From Acidobacteriota bacterium (GTDB taxonomy: Bacteria > Acidobacteriota > Blastocatellia > Pyrinomonadales > Pyrinomonadaceae): a DNA stretch of 64,000 nucleotides. Made by a program: the position numbers and the translations under genes. The stretch covers positions 3,172,001 to 3,236,000 of the forward strand of contig CP065003.1 of the NCBI GenBank assembly GCA_016700175.1, written 5' to 3'. This document shows, piece after piece, positions 9,239 through 18,360 of this stretch (the first letter of the stretch is position 1; each line of letters begins with the position of its first letter). Below the pieces are notes generated by a model. That model saw nothing but the letters and a program-made list of their open reading frames with translations. It made no database searches and had not been told where the DNA came from.

Positions 9239-12200
9239 ATGTACACCGAGCTTCACGCATCCTCAGCATTCAGTTTCCTGCGCGGCGGGTCGCTCCCGGA
9301 GCGCCTAGCCGAGGCGGCCGCCGAGAACGGGATCCCCGCCATCGCCCAGCTCGACCGCGACAACGTCAGCGGCGCCGTCCGGTTCCACCGCAAGGCGAAG
9401 GAACTCGGCGTCAAGCCGATCATAGGCGCCGAGGTCACGATGTTCGACGGGACCGCGCTGCCGCTGATCCCCGTAAACCTCGCCGGCTACCAGAACCTCT
9501 GCCAACTTCTGACCGCCGCCAAGCTCCGCGCCGAAAAGGGCGAGCACCGGGCGACGTTCGACGATCTTGAGCAATTCAACAGGGGCCTCGTATGCCTTTC
9601 CGGATCGCCCGACGACGGACTGCTTCCCTCATCGATAAGAAGCGGCGAAAAGGAACTCGCGCTTCATTACTTCGACCGCCTGCATTCGATCTTCAAAAAC
9701 CGTTTCTACCTCGAGCTCCAGCGTCATCTGAGGCGCGACGAAGAGCGGATCAACCAGTCGCTGATCGAGCTTTCGGAACGCACCGGGATCCCGCTCGTCG
9801 CCACCAACGGAGTGCTCTACGCAGACAAACAGGACCGCGAGATCTCCGACCTTTTCACCTGCATACGCAGCTCCGCCACGGTCCGCACCGCCGGACGGCT
9901 TATGTCGCTCAATGCCGAGCGGTTCGTCAAGACGTCCGCCTATATGTTCAAGCTGTTCAACGACCAAAGGCGCGCGGTCGAGACAGCGGGCGAGATCGCT
10001 TCGATGATCGGGTTCTCGATGGACCGCCTCGGCTACACGTTCCCCGATTACGAGGTCCCCGGCGGCGAGTCGATGCAGAGCTTTCTCAGGCGCATCACCC
10101 GCAAAGGCACATACCAGCGGTACAAAGGCAAGGTGCCGAAGAAGGTCGCCGAACAGATCGAGAAGGAGCTGGCGATGATCGAGAAGCTCGACCTGTGCGG
10201 CTATTTCCTGGTCGTCTGGGACATCGTCGATTTCTGCCGCCGCCACGACATACTAGTCCAGGGCCGCGGGTCCGCGGCGAACAGCGCGGTCTGTTACGTG
10301 CTCGGCATCACGGCGGTCGATCCCGCGACAAGCGACCTTCTGTTCGAACGCTTTCTGTCCGAAGAACGCGAGGAATGCCCGGACATCGACCTCGATCTGC
10401 CGAGCGGGCCCGACCGCGAGCTCGCCATCCAGTACCTCTATCAAAAGTACGGACAGCACGGCGCGGCGATGACCGCCAACATCATCACCTACCGCCAGCG
10501 CTCGGCGATCCGCGAGACCGGCAAGGTGTTCGAGATCCCCGAGGACCAGGTCGGAAAGCTGGCAAAGCTCGCATCGCACTTCAGGCATTCGGACGGCGAT
10601 TTCTTCGCAAGGCTCCGCGAGAACTCTGACCTCGGCATAAGCAAGCGCGTGGCAAAGTTCGCCGAGCTTGTCGAGCGTATCCAGGACTATCCGCGCCACC
10701 TTGGCCAGCATTCGGGAGGGATGATCGTCTTCAAAGGCAAGCTGGACCACGTGGTCCCGCTCGAGCCCGCCACGATGCCCGGCCGCGTCATTGTCCAGTG
10801 GGACAAGGACGACTGCGCGAACGTCGGCATCATCAAGGTCGATCTTCTGGGGCTCGGGATGCTCGCCGCGGTCCGCGATACCGTGAACCTTGTGCGCAGC
10901 CATCAGGGCGAGGAGGTCGACCTGGCGACGATCCCGAAGGACGATCCGCTTGTGTACGAGACATTGCAGAAGGCGGACACGGTCGGGATGTTCCAGGTCG
11001 AGAGCCGCGCGCAGATGAGCTCCTTGCCGAAGACATTGCCGAAGAAGTTTTACGACCTCGTCGTGCAGGTCGCGATCATCCGTCCCGGCCCGATCGTCGG
11101 ACAGATGTACGGCCCGTATGTCCGAAGGCGACTCGGGCAGGAGGATGTCGATTACATGGACCCGAGGCTGAGGCCGATCCTGCAGAAGACGCTCGGGGTG
11201 CCTTTGTTCCAGGAACAGCTTCTGAAGATCGCGATGGTCGCGGCGGATTTTTCGGGAGGTGAGGCGGAGGAGCTGCGGCGGGCGTTCGGGTTCAAGCGCG
11301 CCGACAAGAAGGTGCCCGAGATCACCGCGCGGCTTATGGAGGGGATGAAGCGCAACGGGATCAACGAGGCGACGCAGGAGAAGATCGCGAAGGCGGTCAA
11401 CTCGTTCGCGATCTATGGCTTCCCGGAATCTCACGCGGCCAGCTTTGCGCTGATCACGTACGCCAGCGCGTACCTGAAATGCCATTACCTGGCGGCGTTC
11501 ACGGCCGGGCTGCTGAACAACCAGCCGATGGGATTCTACTCGCCCGCGACCTTGATCAAGGACGCCGAGCGGCACGGCCAGGAGTTCCTGAAGATCGACA
11601 TACAGGCGTCGGATTACCTGTGCTCGCTTGAGGGTCCGAAGGACAAACCGAAGATCCGCATCGGGCTGATGTACGTGAAGGGACTCCGCAAGAGCACGGG
11701 GCTGGAGATCGAGGAAGAGCGAAAGCGGAACGGGCCGTTCGAGGGGATCGCCGATCTTCTGGCCCGCGTGCCTTCGGTCAACAAGCGCGAGATCCGTCAG
11801 CTTTCGCTCTCCGGAGCACTGACGTTCGGCAAGGACCGGCGCGGCTCGCTCTGGGACGCGGAGCGCGAGATACAGAAGGTCGGGCCGCTTCTGAAGAATG
11901 TTCGCGAGCGGCCGAAGCGGTCGCCTCTTCCGTTGATGAACGAGCTGGAGAACCTTCACGCCGATTTCGCGGTGACGGGGCTGACGGTCGAGATGCATCC
12001 GATGGCTCTTATCCGGGACGCGCTCCAGAGAAAAGGGATATTATCTTCGGCGGAAGTGACGAAAAGAAGGAAGCGTTCGCTGGTGTCGGTAGCGGGGGCG
12101 GTGATCTGCCGGCAGAGGCCCGGGACGGCAAAGGGAGTGCTGTTCATAAGCCTGGAGGACGAGGCCGGCATCTCGAACTTCATCGTGATGCCGGACGTTT

Positions 12201-12352
12201 TCGACAAGTTCAGGCAGACGATCATCGAGAGCCCTTACCTTCTTATAAAGGGGCAGGTCGAGAACAATGGCGTCCAGACGCTTGTGAAGGGAATGTACTT
12301 CGAAAGGCTTTCGTTTATAAGCCTGTACGGGGAATCGCACGACTTTCATTAG
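9239..12352 (+). CDS. dnaE2: Error-prone DNA polymerase III alpha subunit DnaE2
   Basis: A 1037-residue protein. The N-terminal PHP domain (about 1-220) begins YTELHASSAFSFLRGG, the DnaE2 signature. The C-family polymerase core contains RGSAANSAVCYVLGI (near 342) and the PDIDLDLP catalytic aspartates (near 381-387). A helix-hairpin-helix region follows, then an OB-fold domain near 940-1000 (SVAGAVICRQRPGTAKG). The length and the C-terminus ending soon after the OB fold separate it from replicative DnaE. With ImuA and ImuB it copies past lesions after SOS induction, causing damage-dependent mutagenesis. Confidence 0.95.
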   Translation: MYTELHASSAFSFLRGGSLPERLAEAAAENGIPAIAQLDRDNVSGAVRFHRKAKELGVKPIIGAEVTMFDGTALPLIPVNLAGYQNLCQLLTAAKLRAEKGEHRATFDDLEQFNRGLVCLSGSPDDGLLPSSIRSGEKELALHYFDRLHSIFKNRFYLELQRHLRRDEERINQSLIELSERTGIPLVATNGVLYADKQDREISDLFTCIRSSATVRTAGRLMSLNAERFVKTSAYMFKLFNDQRRAVETAGEIASMIGFSMDRLGYTFPDYEVPGGESMQSFLRRITRKGTYQRYKGKVPKKVAEQIEKELAMIEKLDLCGYFLVVWDIVDFCRRHDILVQGRGSAANSAVCYVLGITAVDPATSDLLFERFLSEEREECPDIDLDLPSGPDRELAIQYLYQKYGQHGAAMTANIITYRQRSAIRETGKVFEIPEDQVGKLAKLASHFRHSDGDFFARLRENSDLGISKRVAKFAELVERIQDYPRHLGQHSGGMIVFKGKLDHVVPLEPATMPGRVIVQWDKDDCANVGIIKVDLLGLGMLAAVRDTVNLVRSHQGEEVDLATIPKDDPLVYETLQKADTVGMFQVESRAQMSSLPKTLPKKFYDLVVQVAIIRPGPIVGQMYGPYVRRRLGQEDVDYMDPRLRPILQKTLGVPLFQEQLLKIAMVAADFSGGEAEELRRAFGFKRADKKVPEITARLMEGMKRNGINEATQEKIAKAVNSFAIYGFPESHAASFALITYASAYLKCHYLAAFTAGLLNNQPMGFYSPATLIKDAERHGQEFLKIDIQASDYLCSLEGPKDKPKIRIGLMYVKGLRKSTGLEIEEERKRNGPFEGIADLLARVPSVNKREIRQLSLSGALTFGKDRRGSLWDAEREIQKVGPLLKNVRERPKRSPLPLMNELENLHADFAVTGLTVEMHPMALIRDALQRKGILSSAEVTKRRKRSLVSVAGAVICRQRPGTAKGVLFISLEDEAGISNFIVMPDVFDKFRQTIIESPYLLIKGQVENNGVQTLVKGMYFERLSFISLYGESHDFH

Positions 12353-12367
12353 TAACTGAGGAGGAAA

Positions 12368-12508
12368 TTAGCCACGGATAAAGGGGATCAACACAGATCA
12401 GAAAGGGGAGACATGTTGGAGGTTGTTAACCCACCTGGTACTTCTCGACGTTCTACGAGTTCATACGCATTTTTCATATCCGTGTTTATCTCCTTTATCT
12501 GTGGCTAA
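12368..12508. repeat. Inverted repeat pair with 31-bp arms (TTAGCCACGGATAAAG word)
   Basis: The left arm 12368-12398 (TTAGCCACGGATAAAGGGG start) and right arm 12478-12508 are near-perfect reverse complements around about 79 unique bases. The right arm ends just before the Shine-Dalgarno of the next gene, so the element spans the whole gap from dnaE2. Confidence 0.9.
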
Positions 12509-12527
12509 CTTCCAAAAGGAGAGAAGA

Positions 12528-12887
12528 ATGATCAAAGGCGTACATACGATGTTCTATTCCGACGATGCGGAAGGCATGCGCGCGTTCCTGCGCGACAAGC
12601 TGGGATTTCCGTTTACGGACGTCGGCGGCGGCTGGCTGATCTTCGATCTGCCCGAGGCCGATATGGGAGTGCATCCTTCGGATCCGGATGGAAAACACGG
12701 AGCGCCCGCCGGAACGCACGACATATCGTTCTACTGCGACAACCTCGAGGCGACCGTCGATGAGCTGAAAGCGAAGGGTGTCGAGTTCGTCGGCGGGGTG
12801 ACGGATGCCGGCTTCGGCCTTGTGACGCATTTCAAAATGCCCGGCGGAGTGAAAGTCCAGCTGTATCAGCCGCATTATCAGAAGTAG
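12528..12887 (+). CDS. VOC (glyoxalase/bleomycin-resistance fold) single-domain protein
   Basis: A 119-residue protein from ATG 12528, with AAAGGAGAG at 12515-12523 fixing the start. The beta-alpha-beta-beta-beta pattern MIKGVHTMFYSDD ... DKLGFPFTDVGGGWLIFDLPEADMGVHP and HFKMPGGVKVQLYQP is typical of the vicinal-oxygen-chelate family. His6, the GVHPS histidine and a late Gln are possible metal ligands. The fold covers isomerases, dioxygenases and antibiotic-binding proteins; the sequence alone does not give the substrate. Confidence 0.82.
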   Translation: MIKGVHTMFYSDDAEGMRAFLRDKLGFPFTDVGGGWLIFDLPEADMGVHPSDPDGKHGAPAGTHDISFYCDNLEATVDELKAKGVEFVGGVTDAGFGLVTHFKMPGGVKVQLYQPHYQK

Positions 12888-12890
12888 GTA

Positions 12891-13042
12891 AAGGAGACAG
12901 GAGACAGGAGACAGGAGACTGGAGACGCCTGAGTCGCGAAGCGACGGCCTGCTTTTAGCCGTGGGAAAGCCCGAAGGGCGCAGCCCACGGTAAGCGGCCC
13001 CAAAAATTTTTCAGCCGCTTTAGCGGCGACACATCCCAAGGA
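12891..13042. repeat. GGAGACA tandem words plus GCCGTGGG palindrome
   Basis: AGGAGACAGGAGACAGGAGA begins right after the VOC stop codon. It is followed by GCGAAGCGACGGCCTGC, then the GCCGTGGG...CCCACGG hairpin at 12957-12991 and an AGCCGCTTTAGCGGC hairpin. Confidence 0.85.
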
Positions 13043-13171
13043 GACAGGGAGCGGGTGTCAGGGATCAGACATCAACTACGGTCGATCCCTGATCCTTGGC
13101 CCAGGATCAGTGTTCATCCGTGTCCAATCTCCCAACGCTGAAACGTTTAAGAGACAGGAAGGAAATCGAAA

Positions 13172-13831
13172 ATGGAAAAATCTCTCAAATTTCTCGCAAA
13201 GCTTAAGAAGAACAACGACCGCGACTGGTTCAACGCCAACAAGAAGGAGTACGAGGCCGCCCGGGAAGAATTCACGGGTCTCGTTGAGAAACTGATCGCA
13301 GGCGTCGCGGCCTGCGATCCAGACGTGATCGGCACGGCACCCAAGGACTGTCTATTCAGGATCTACAGGGACGTGCGTTTCTCGGCGGACAAGAGCCCGT
13401 ACAAGACCGCATTCGGCGCATACATCGCGCCGGGAGGAAGGAAGTCGATGAATCCCGGGTATTACATCCATATCGAACCGAAAGCGTCGTTCGTCGCGGG
13501 CGGAATGCACAGGCCGGAGGCAAAGGACCTTTTGGCAGTTCGCAACGTGATCGCGGCCGATCCGAAGGCGCTGGAGAAGATCGAGAAAAGCGCGGCCTTC
13601 CGAAAGTACTTCGACAAGATCGATTCGCACGAGAAACTGAAGACCGCTCCGAAGGGATTCGAGAAGGATCATCCCGCGATCGACTACCTGAAGCTTAAGG
13701 GATATACGGTAAGTCACGAGTTCAAGAAGGATTCGGAGGTGAAAGATCCGAAGTTTGCGGTGAACGCCGTCAGGGTGTTCAAGGCGATGAATCCTTTGAT
13801 CGAGTTCCTTCGGTCGGCGGCGGGAAAATAA
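13172..13831 (+). CDS. DUF2461 family protein
   Basis: A 219-residue protein. The start MEKSLKFLAKLKKNNDRDWF, the central FRIYRDVRFSADKSPYKT and GYYIHIEPKASFVAGGMHRP are diagnostic of DUF2461 (TIGR02453), a widespread cytoplasmic family without a proven activity. Length is typical. A GGAAGGAAA purine tract just upstream can serve as the ribosome binding site. It is bordered on both sides by word-repeat tracts, so it is probably a single-gene transcript. Confidence 0.88.
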   Translation: MEKSLKFLAKLKKNNDRDWFNANKKEYEAAREEFTGLVEKLIAGVAACDPDVIGTAPKDCLFRIYRDVRFSADKSPYKTAFGAYIAPGGRKSMNPGYYIHIEPKASFVAGGMHRPEAKDLLAVRNVIAADPKALEKIEKSAAFRKYFDKIDSHEKLKTAPKGFEKDHPAIDYLKLKGYTVSHEFKKDSEVKDPKFAVNAVRVFKAMNPLIEFLRSAAGK

Positions 13832-13861
13832 CAGGGATTAAGGGGATCAAGGGGATGGGCG

Positions 13862-14215
13862 GAAGACAGGAGACAGAAGTCAGGAGTCAGAAGACAGAAG
13901 AAGGAAATCGGAACCCGGAGCGCAAGCGACGGGCATAACAGGAGACAGTAGGCAGAAATCGGAACCCGGAGCGCAAGCGACGGGCATAACAGGAGACAGT
14001 AGGCAGAAATCGGAACCCGGAGCGCAAGCGACGGGCGTAGCCGACCGCGCAGCGGTCATGTGCATTTAGCCGTGGGCAAGCCCGAAGGGCGCAGCCCACG
14101 GAACAAGGTGATAGCTAGTCCCGAGTCGCGTAGCGACGACACGAAGCAAGAATTCAGAAGTCAGAAGTCAGAAGTCAGAAGTCGGAACCAGGAGCGCAAG
14201 CGACTGGCATTGCCG
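13862..14215. repeat. Mixed repeat block with a 51-bp tandem repeat
   Basis: GGAGACAG/GTCAGGA words lead into a 51-bp unit beginning CGGAACCCGGAGCGCAAGCG, repeated at 13909, 13960 and 14011 (the last partial). A GCCGTGGG/CCCACGG palindrome (14068-14101) and more GTCAGAA words follow. 51 is a multiple of 3, so reading frames stay open by chance; I do not call them genes. Confidence 0.88.
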
Positions 14216-14255
14216 CAAAAGGCCGGCAATTTGGAACTCGTTTTGGAGCAAGAAC

Positions 14256-15080
14256 ATGAAGATCATAATCTCGATCGCTCTGGTCCTCGCCTTTGCCGGC
14301 GCCGCGTGCGCACAGGCATCAGTACTCGACCGCTTTTACGGAACGTGGCAGGGTGCGGGCAAAGTTAACGGCCGCGAGTCTGCGGTCGTGATGACGTGGG
14401 AACCTGTGCATGGAGGCAAGAATTACCGACTCGATTTCCGGAACGAGATGGAAGGTGGGTTCCTCTTCGAAGGAACCGCGCTTTATTCGCTCAAGAAAGA
14501 AGGCGGATTCACGGGCCTCTGGGTCGATTCCGCAGGGTCGGTACACCCGCTCGAAGCTTCGTTTGCAAACGATACGCTGACGACGAACTGGGGAACTCCG
14601 GAAACTGAAGAGGGCCGCACCGAGTACAGGCTGACCGGCGGGGGCGAGATGCTCGTCATAGATTCCGTCAAGACGAAGGAAGGTTGGCGCGAGTTCGGCC
14701 GTGTCGAGTATCGGCTCGAAGCGGACCTGACTTCGAAGGTCTACAGGTTCACCAACGCATACAATCAGGGCGATCTGAAGGAAATGCTGGATCTGGTTCA
14801 CGACGAGGTCTCGTGGCACAGGATCGACGGAGGTACGATAAGGACCGAAACGAAGGGAAAAGCAGCGCTCAAGGAATCGCTCGATTCGTATTTTGCCGGC
14901 GAACGGAGAACTGTCTCGAAGATCGAGAAAATCATGACGTCCGGAAACTTCGTGACCGTCACCGAACGTGCGACGTGGAATGACAAGGACGGCGTTCAGA
15001 AGAGCCAGGCGGCGGTGATCGTCTATGAATTCAAAGACGGGCTGATCCTTAACGTATGGGATTTTCCGGCGTATCGCTGA
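14256..15080 (+). CDS. Secreted two-domain protein with C-terminal SnoaL/NTF2-like domain
   Basis: A 274-residue protein with a signal peptide (1-19, cleavage after ACA). Residues 25-155 form a beta-rich domain (FYGTWQGAGKVNGRESAVVM) resembling DUF1579- or lipocalin-like barrels. Residues about 160-274 have the SnoaL-like/NTF2 pattern (YRFTNAYNQGDLKEMLDLVHDEVSWHRIDGG). Probably periplasmic. The function is unknown; NTF2-like domains bind small molecules or act as simple isomerases. A nine-base word tract begins at its TGA stop. Confidence 0.7.
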   Translation: MKIIISIALVLAFAGAACAQASVLDRFYGTWQGAGKVNGRESAVVMTWEPVHGGKNYRLDFRNEMEGGFLFEGTALYSLKKEGGFTGLWVDSAGSVHPLEASFANDTLTTNWGTPETEEGRTEYRLTGGGEMLVIDSVKTKEGWREFGRVEYRLEADLTSKVYRFTNAYNQGDLKEMLDLVHDEVSWHRIDGGTIRTETKGKAALKESLDSYFAGERRTVSKIEKIMTSGNFVTVTERATWNDKDGVQKSQAAVIVYEFKDGLILNVWDFPAYR

Positions 15081-15165
15081 GTCTATCGGGCCTATCGAGT
15101 CTGTCGGGTCTATCGGGTCTGTTGGGTCTGTCGGGTCTATTGGATCTATTGGGTCTATCGGGTCT
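15078..15165. repeat. Nine-base TCTATCGGG/TCTGTCGGG word tract
   Basis: About nine copies of TCT(A/G)T(C/T)G(G/A)G follow the gene's stop codon, whose TGA is part of the first word. The longest tract of this family is at 16262-16490; others are at 26206-26285 and 29920-29965. Confidence 0.88.
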
Positions 15166-15167
15166 TC

Positions 15168-15885
15168 TGCCCCGGAGGGGCAACGGCTGGTAGCCCCGGG
15201 CAAGCCGAAGGCGCAGCCCGGGGTACAGGGCGGAAAATGACTTTCGCCGCGGAGCGGCGACGCCTCTCTTAAGCCGGAAGCTCGCTTCTATCTCTAGTTG
15301 AATGCGGGAGTTCGCGGCTTGCGCCGCGCTGCACGCGGGACGCGTGCTCTCCGAAGAGGGACGCGTGTGTTCCGGCGCGTGGGCTCGGATGCGGGCGAGG
15401 ACGCCCGCGGTCCAAACTGCCCTGGAGGGGCAGCGGATGATAGCCCCGGGCAAGCCGAAGGCGCAGCCCGGGGTACAGGGCGCAAGATGATTCTCGCCGC
15501 GGAGCGGCGACGCTTCACATCGGTCGAAGGCTCGCGTCAATCTTTAAGTGAATTGGGGAATTCGCGGCTGGCGCCGCGCTGCACGCGGGACGCGTGCGCT
15601 CCGTTGCGGGACGCGTCCGCTCCGTGCGGGCGGGGACGCCCGCGGTCCAAGTTGCCCCGGAGGGGCATCGGAGGGTAGCCCCGGGCAAGCCGAAGGCGCA
15701 GCCCTGGGTACAGGGCGCAAAAATGACTCTCGCCGCAGAGCGGCGACGCTTCACGTCAGCCGAAGACTCGGGTCAATCATTTGGTGAATGGGGGAATTCG
15801 CGGCTTGCGCCGCGCTGCACGCGGGACGCGTGCGCTCCGAAAAGAGAAGCGTGCGCTCTGACGCGACAGGCTGAAGCCTATCGTA
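15168..15885. repeat. Three tandem copies of a ~235-250-bp GC-rich unit
   Basis: Units start with TGCCCCGGAGGGGCA at 15168, TGCCCTGGAGGGGCA at 15418 and TGCCCCGGAGGGGCA at 15653. Each contains TAGCCCCGGGCAAGCCGAAG/GCAGCCCGGGGTA, a CGCCGCGGAGCGGCG hairpin, and GGACGCGTGCGCTCCG words. A fourth copy lies at 16498-16735. Frames open in several phases but there is no start or codon pattern of a gene. Confidence 0.9.
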
Positions 15886-15896
15886 CCTCGTGCCGA

Positions 15897-16172
15897 TCAG
15901 CTGATCTCGCGGAGCGGGATCTCGCCGAGGGCGTCGATCAATGTCGTAACCTTCTCGTCGAACTCGGTCCGCCTTTCCTCGAGATCGCCGATCATCTTGC
16001 TCAACTGGCGATTCCGTTCCAGAAGAGCGTCCCGTTCCGCTCTGATGTCCAAAAGAACCTGCTTCCTCTTCTTCAGCCTTCCCTCTTCGTCTTCGACCTC
16101 GAAAAGGAAGCGCTTTGTTTTGTCGGTCAGGTGATCAAGCGACTCCATTCCGGAGACAGCGGTTTTCGGCAT
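15897..16172 (-). CDS. Small coiled-coil protein
   Basis: A 91-residue, highly charged protein predicted to be almost entirely helical with heptad spacing (LFEVEDEEGRLKKRKQVLLDIRAERDALLERNRQLSKMIGDLEERR). It resembles short coiled-coil division or scaffold proteins such as ZapB in size and character, but no family is recognised. A later start at 16148 is possible. It is the only real gene candidate inside this repeat block, and unlike the repeats it has normal coding character. Confidence 0.6.
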   Translation of the reverse strand: MPKTAVSGMESLDHLTDKTKRFLFEVEDEEGRLKKRKQVLLDIRAERDALLERNRQLSKMIGDLEERRTEFDEKVTTLIDALGEIPLREIS

Positions 16173-16261
16173 AATGGCGAGGGCTCAAACTGCGGGCAGA
16201 AAATAGTTGAATTCAAGAACGGTTCGACGATGTTAATCGAAGGAGGTCAGATGGTCAAGAA

Positions 16262-16490
16262 ATCGAGCAGAATAAGTCGGGTTAGTCTGTCGAGTCTATC
16301 GAGTCCATCGGGTCTGGCGGGTCTATTGAGTCTGTCGAGTCTGTAGAGTCTATTGAGTCTGTCGAGTCTATAGAGTCTATTGGGTCTGTCGAGTCTATTG
16401 AGTCTATTGAGTCTGTCGGGTCTATAGAGTCTATCGAGTCCATCGGGTCTGGCGGGTTCATCGGGTCTGGAGGGTCTAAGGAGTCTTTTG
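16262..16490. repeat. Long nine-base word tract (about 24 copies)
   Basis: A continuous run of TCT(G/A)T(C/T)G(G/A)G variants. The period is 9 (3 codons), so the minus strand reads as an Asp-Ser/Pro-Thr repeat, but it lacks a start context and matches non-coding copies elsewhere. Confidence 0.9.
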
Positions 16491-16497
16491 GTTCTTC

Positions 16498-16735
16498 TGC
16501 CCCGGAGGGGCAGCGGATGGTAGCCCCGGGCAAGCCGAAGGCGCAGCCCGGGGTATGCGGTGAAAAATGAGCGTCGCCGCGGAGCGACGGCGCTCCACCA
16601 GGGCCAATTGCTCTGGGCGATTCTTAAGCGAATGGAGAAGTTCGCGGCTGGCGCCGCGCAGCACGCGGGACGCGTGCGCTCCGTTGCGGGACGCGTGCGC
16701 TCCGTTGCGGGCGGGGACGCCCATGGTCCAGCACG
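16498..16735. repeat. Fourth copy of the ~240-bp GC-rich unit
   Basis: Same order of hairpins as in 15168-15885, beginning TGCCCCGGAGGGGCAGCGG and ending in doubled GGACGCGTGCGCTCCGTTGC words. Separated from the tandem array by the coiled-coil gene and a nine-base word tract. Confidence 0.88.
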
Positions 16736-16847
16736 CAGAGTTCCGCCTTTGGCGTTCCTTTGGTGTATCATTCACACCAATCAACGAAGACATGTTCATC
16801 GGCAGTCCCTTGCCCGGGCTGCCCCCAAACAAGAGAGGAGAGATCTA

Positions 16848-17765
16848 ATGAGGAAACTTCTTATTCTTGCAATACTTTCATTCGCCCTGTTTTTCACGGC
16901 TTGTCCTGAGCAGCCCGGACCTTCGAGCACGGGCGCAGCGAACGACGCGAACAATGCGGCGTCTCAGCCTGCAGAAGACGCCTCCGCCGCCGTGATCGAA
17001 CTTGAGAAGAAGGCATACGAGGCTTCAAAGAACAAAGACGGCAAGTTCTTCGAGGAAATGCTCGCGGACGATTTCACGGGAGTCGTCGGCGGCAACATCG
17101 ATGATAAGGCGGCGCTCGTCAAGCGTATTGCCGAATCACCCTGCGAGATGAAGAGCTATGAGATCATCGATCCCAGAACGGTCAAGCTATCCGAGAACGC
17201 GATGCTCGTCACGCACAAGGTCAGTTTCGATTACACCTGCGAAGGCAAAAAAGTGAAATCGCCCGAATACACGGCTACGGTTTACGTGAAGGAAGGCGGT
17301 GCTTGGAAGGGCGCGTATCATCAGAGCGTTTCCGCGGCGAATGCCGAAGGCGATGTGGGAACCGTCGCAGACACTTCGGGTTTGAAGGGTACAGACGACC
17401 AGGCCACTCAGGCTCTCGCAGAGCTGGAAGAGTCCGCCTGGAACGCCTGGGTAAGCGGCGAGATGAAGTGGTTCGAAGAGAACATGGCTGGGAATGCGCT
17501 TCTGGTGAATCCTTCGGGCATAAGCAACCGCGATGAGGCTATCAAAGCTATGAGCGACGCGAACTGCGAGGTCGATCAGTACCAGCTGCGCGGCTTCACG
17601 GGAACGAAGCTCGCGGAGAACGTGATGCTCCTGATGTACAGAGGCGAACAGTCGGGGAAATGCGGCGACGCCGAACTTCCTTCCGCGGTCCTCGGCTCGA
17701 CGATCGCGATCAAGGAAGGCGAAAAGTGGAAGGGCATTTTCCACATGGAAACGCCGGCGAAGTGA
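16848..17765 (+). CDS. Lipoprotein with two NTF2-like (DUF4440/SnoaL-type) domains
   Basis: A 305-residue protein starting at ATG 16848 after GAGAGGAGAG. The signal peptide ends in lipobox FTAC (Cys19), then comes an Asn/Ala/Asp linker typical of this organism's lipoproteins. Two similar domains follow: about 45-155 (ELEKKAYEASKNKDGKFFEEMLADDFTGV) and 180-300 (ELEESAWNAWVSGEMKWFEENMAGNALLV). Both have the NTF2-like DUF4440 layout and end in WKG..H. This is an internal duplication. It is anchored to a membrane facing the periplasm; the ligand is unknown. Confidence 0.8.
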   Translation: MRKLLILAILSFALFFTACPEQPGPSSTGAANDANNAASQPAEDASAAVIELEKKAYEASKNKDGKFFEEMLADDFTGVVGGNIDDKAALVKRIAESPCEMKSYEIIDPRTVKLSENAMLVTHKVSFDYTCEGKKVKSPEYTATVYVKEGGAWKGAYHQSVSAANAEGDVGTVADTSGLKGTDDQATQALAELEESAWNAWVSGEMKWFEENMAGNALLVNPSGISNRDEAIKAMSDANCEVDQYQLRGFTGTKLAENVMLLMYRGEQSGKCGDAELPSAVLGSTIAIKEGEKWKGIFHMETPAK

Positions 17766-17987
17766 AATTCAGATCGCGTAGACGCGAGCAGAAGGTCAAC
17801 CGCGCCGTCTGAAGCCGGCGAAACAAACTATTGCCCCTTTCGGTTCCCCGCTGAAGCGGGGGCAAGTGATCGGCGCTGAGCTTGCTGTGGTCCTCAGAGA
17901 ACCGGCGCAAATGCAGTACTCAGGACGCTTCTGGCAGCCTCGAACGCTTTCAAGCCTTCGAGGCTTTGTGATTTAATACAGCCTTGT

Positions 17988-18335
17988 ATGGTTTCAGACT
18001 GCATATTCTGCAAGATCGCCGCCGGCGAGATCGAATCGACACGTGTTTATGAGGATGACCGCTGCATTGCGTTCGAAGACCTCAACCCGCAGGCACCGAC
18101 CCACCTTCTCGTTATCCCTAGGGAGCATATCTCTTCGATGGACGAAGCGGAGGAAGGTCACAAGGAACTTCTGGGTCATCTTCTGTTCACTGCGGCTGAG
18201 ATCGCGCGCGAGAAGGGTTTCGCCGGGCGGGGATACCGTACGGTGATCAACACCAACTCCGCAGGGGGCCAAACCGTGTTTCACCTTCACGTACATCTCC
18301 TTGGCGGCCGCCAGTTCGTATTTCCTCCCGGCTAG
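17988..18335 (+). CDS. HIT-family nucleotide hydrolase (HinT type)
   Basis: A 115-residue protein. SDCIFCKIAAGEIESTRVYEDD at the start and the HxHxH motif in QTVFHLHVHLLGG near the end are diagnostic of the histidine-triad HINT branch, purine nucleoside phosphoramidases that hydrolyse AMP-lysine-type bonds. The CxxC near the N-terminus is the usual zinc-site remnant. Length is normal. The next lipoprotein gene follows 25 bases later, suggesting co-transcription. Confidence 0.93.
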   Translation: MVSDCIFCKIAAGEIESTRVYEDDRCIAFEDLNPQAPTHLLVIPREHISSMDEAEEGHKELLGHLLFTAAEIAREKGFAGRGYRTVINTNSAGGQTVFHLHVHLLGGRQFVFPPG

Positions 18336-18360
18336 ACCGCTCCCCGCGCATCGTACCGAT

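Noticed and set aside
10253..11998. Long minus-strand open frame (581 codons) inside dnaE2
   Set aside because: It is the antisense shadow of a GC-rich gene; dnaE2 on the plus strand has all family motifs and this frame has none.
13909..14040. CRISPR array from regularly spaced repeats
   Set aside because: The 51-bp units are direct tandem copies without variable spacers. No cas genes and no spacer-repeat pattern were seen anywhere in the window.
15298..15787. Several overlapping open frames in the ~240-bp units
   Set aside because: Open in many phases because of GC-rich hairpins; no codon bias, ribosome site or homology.
16282..16533. Asp/Ser/Pro/Thr repeat protein read from the nine-base array
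   Set aside because: No start context. The same words occur after other genes as non-coding tracts, and the open frame follows from the 9-base period.
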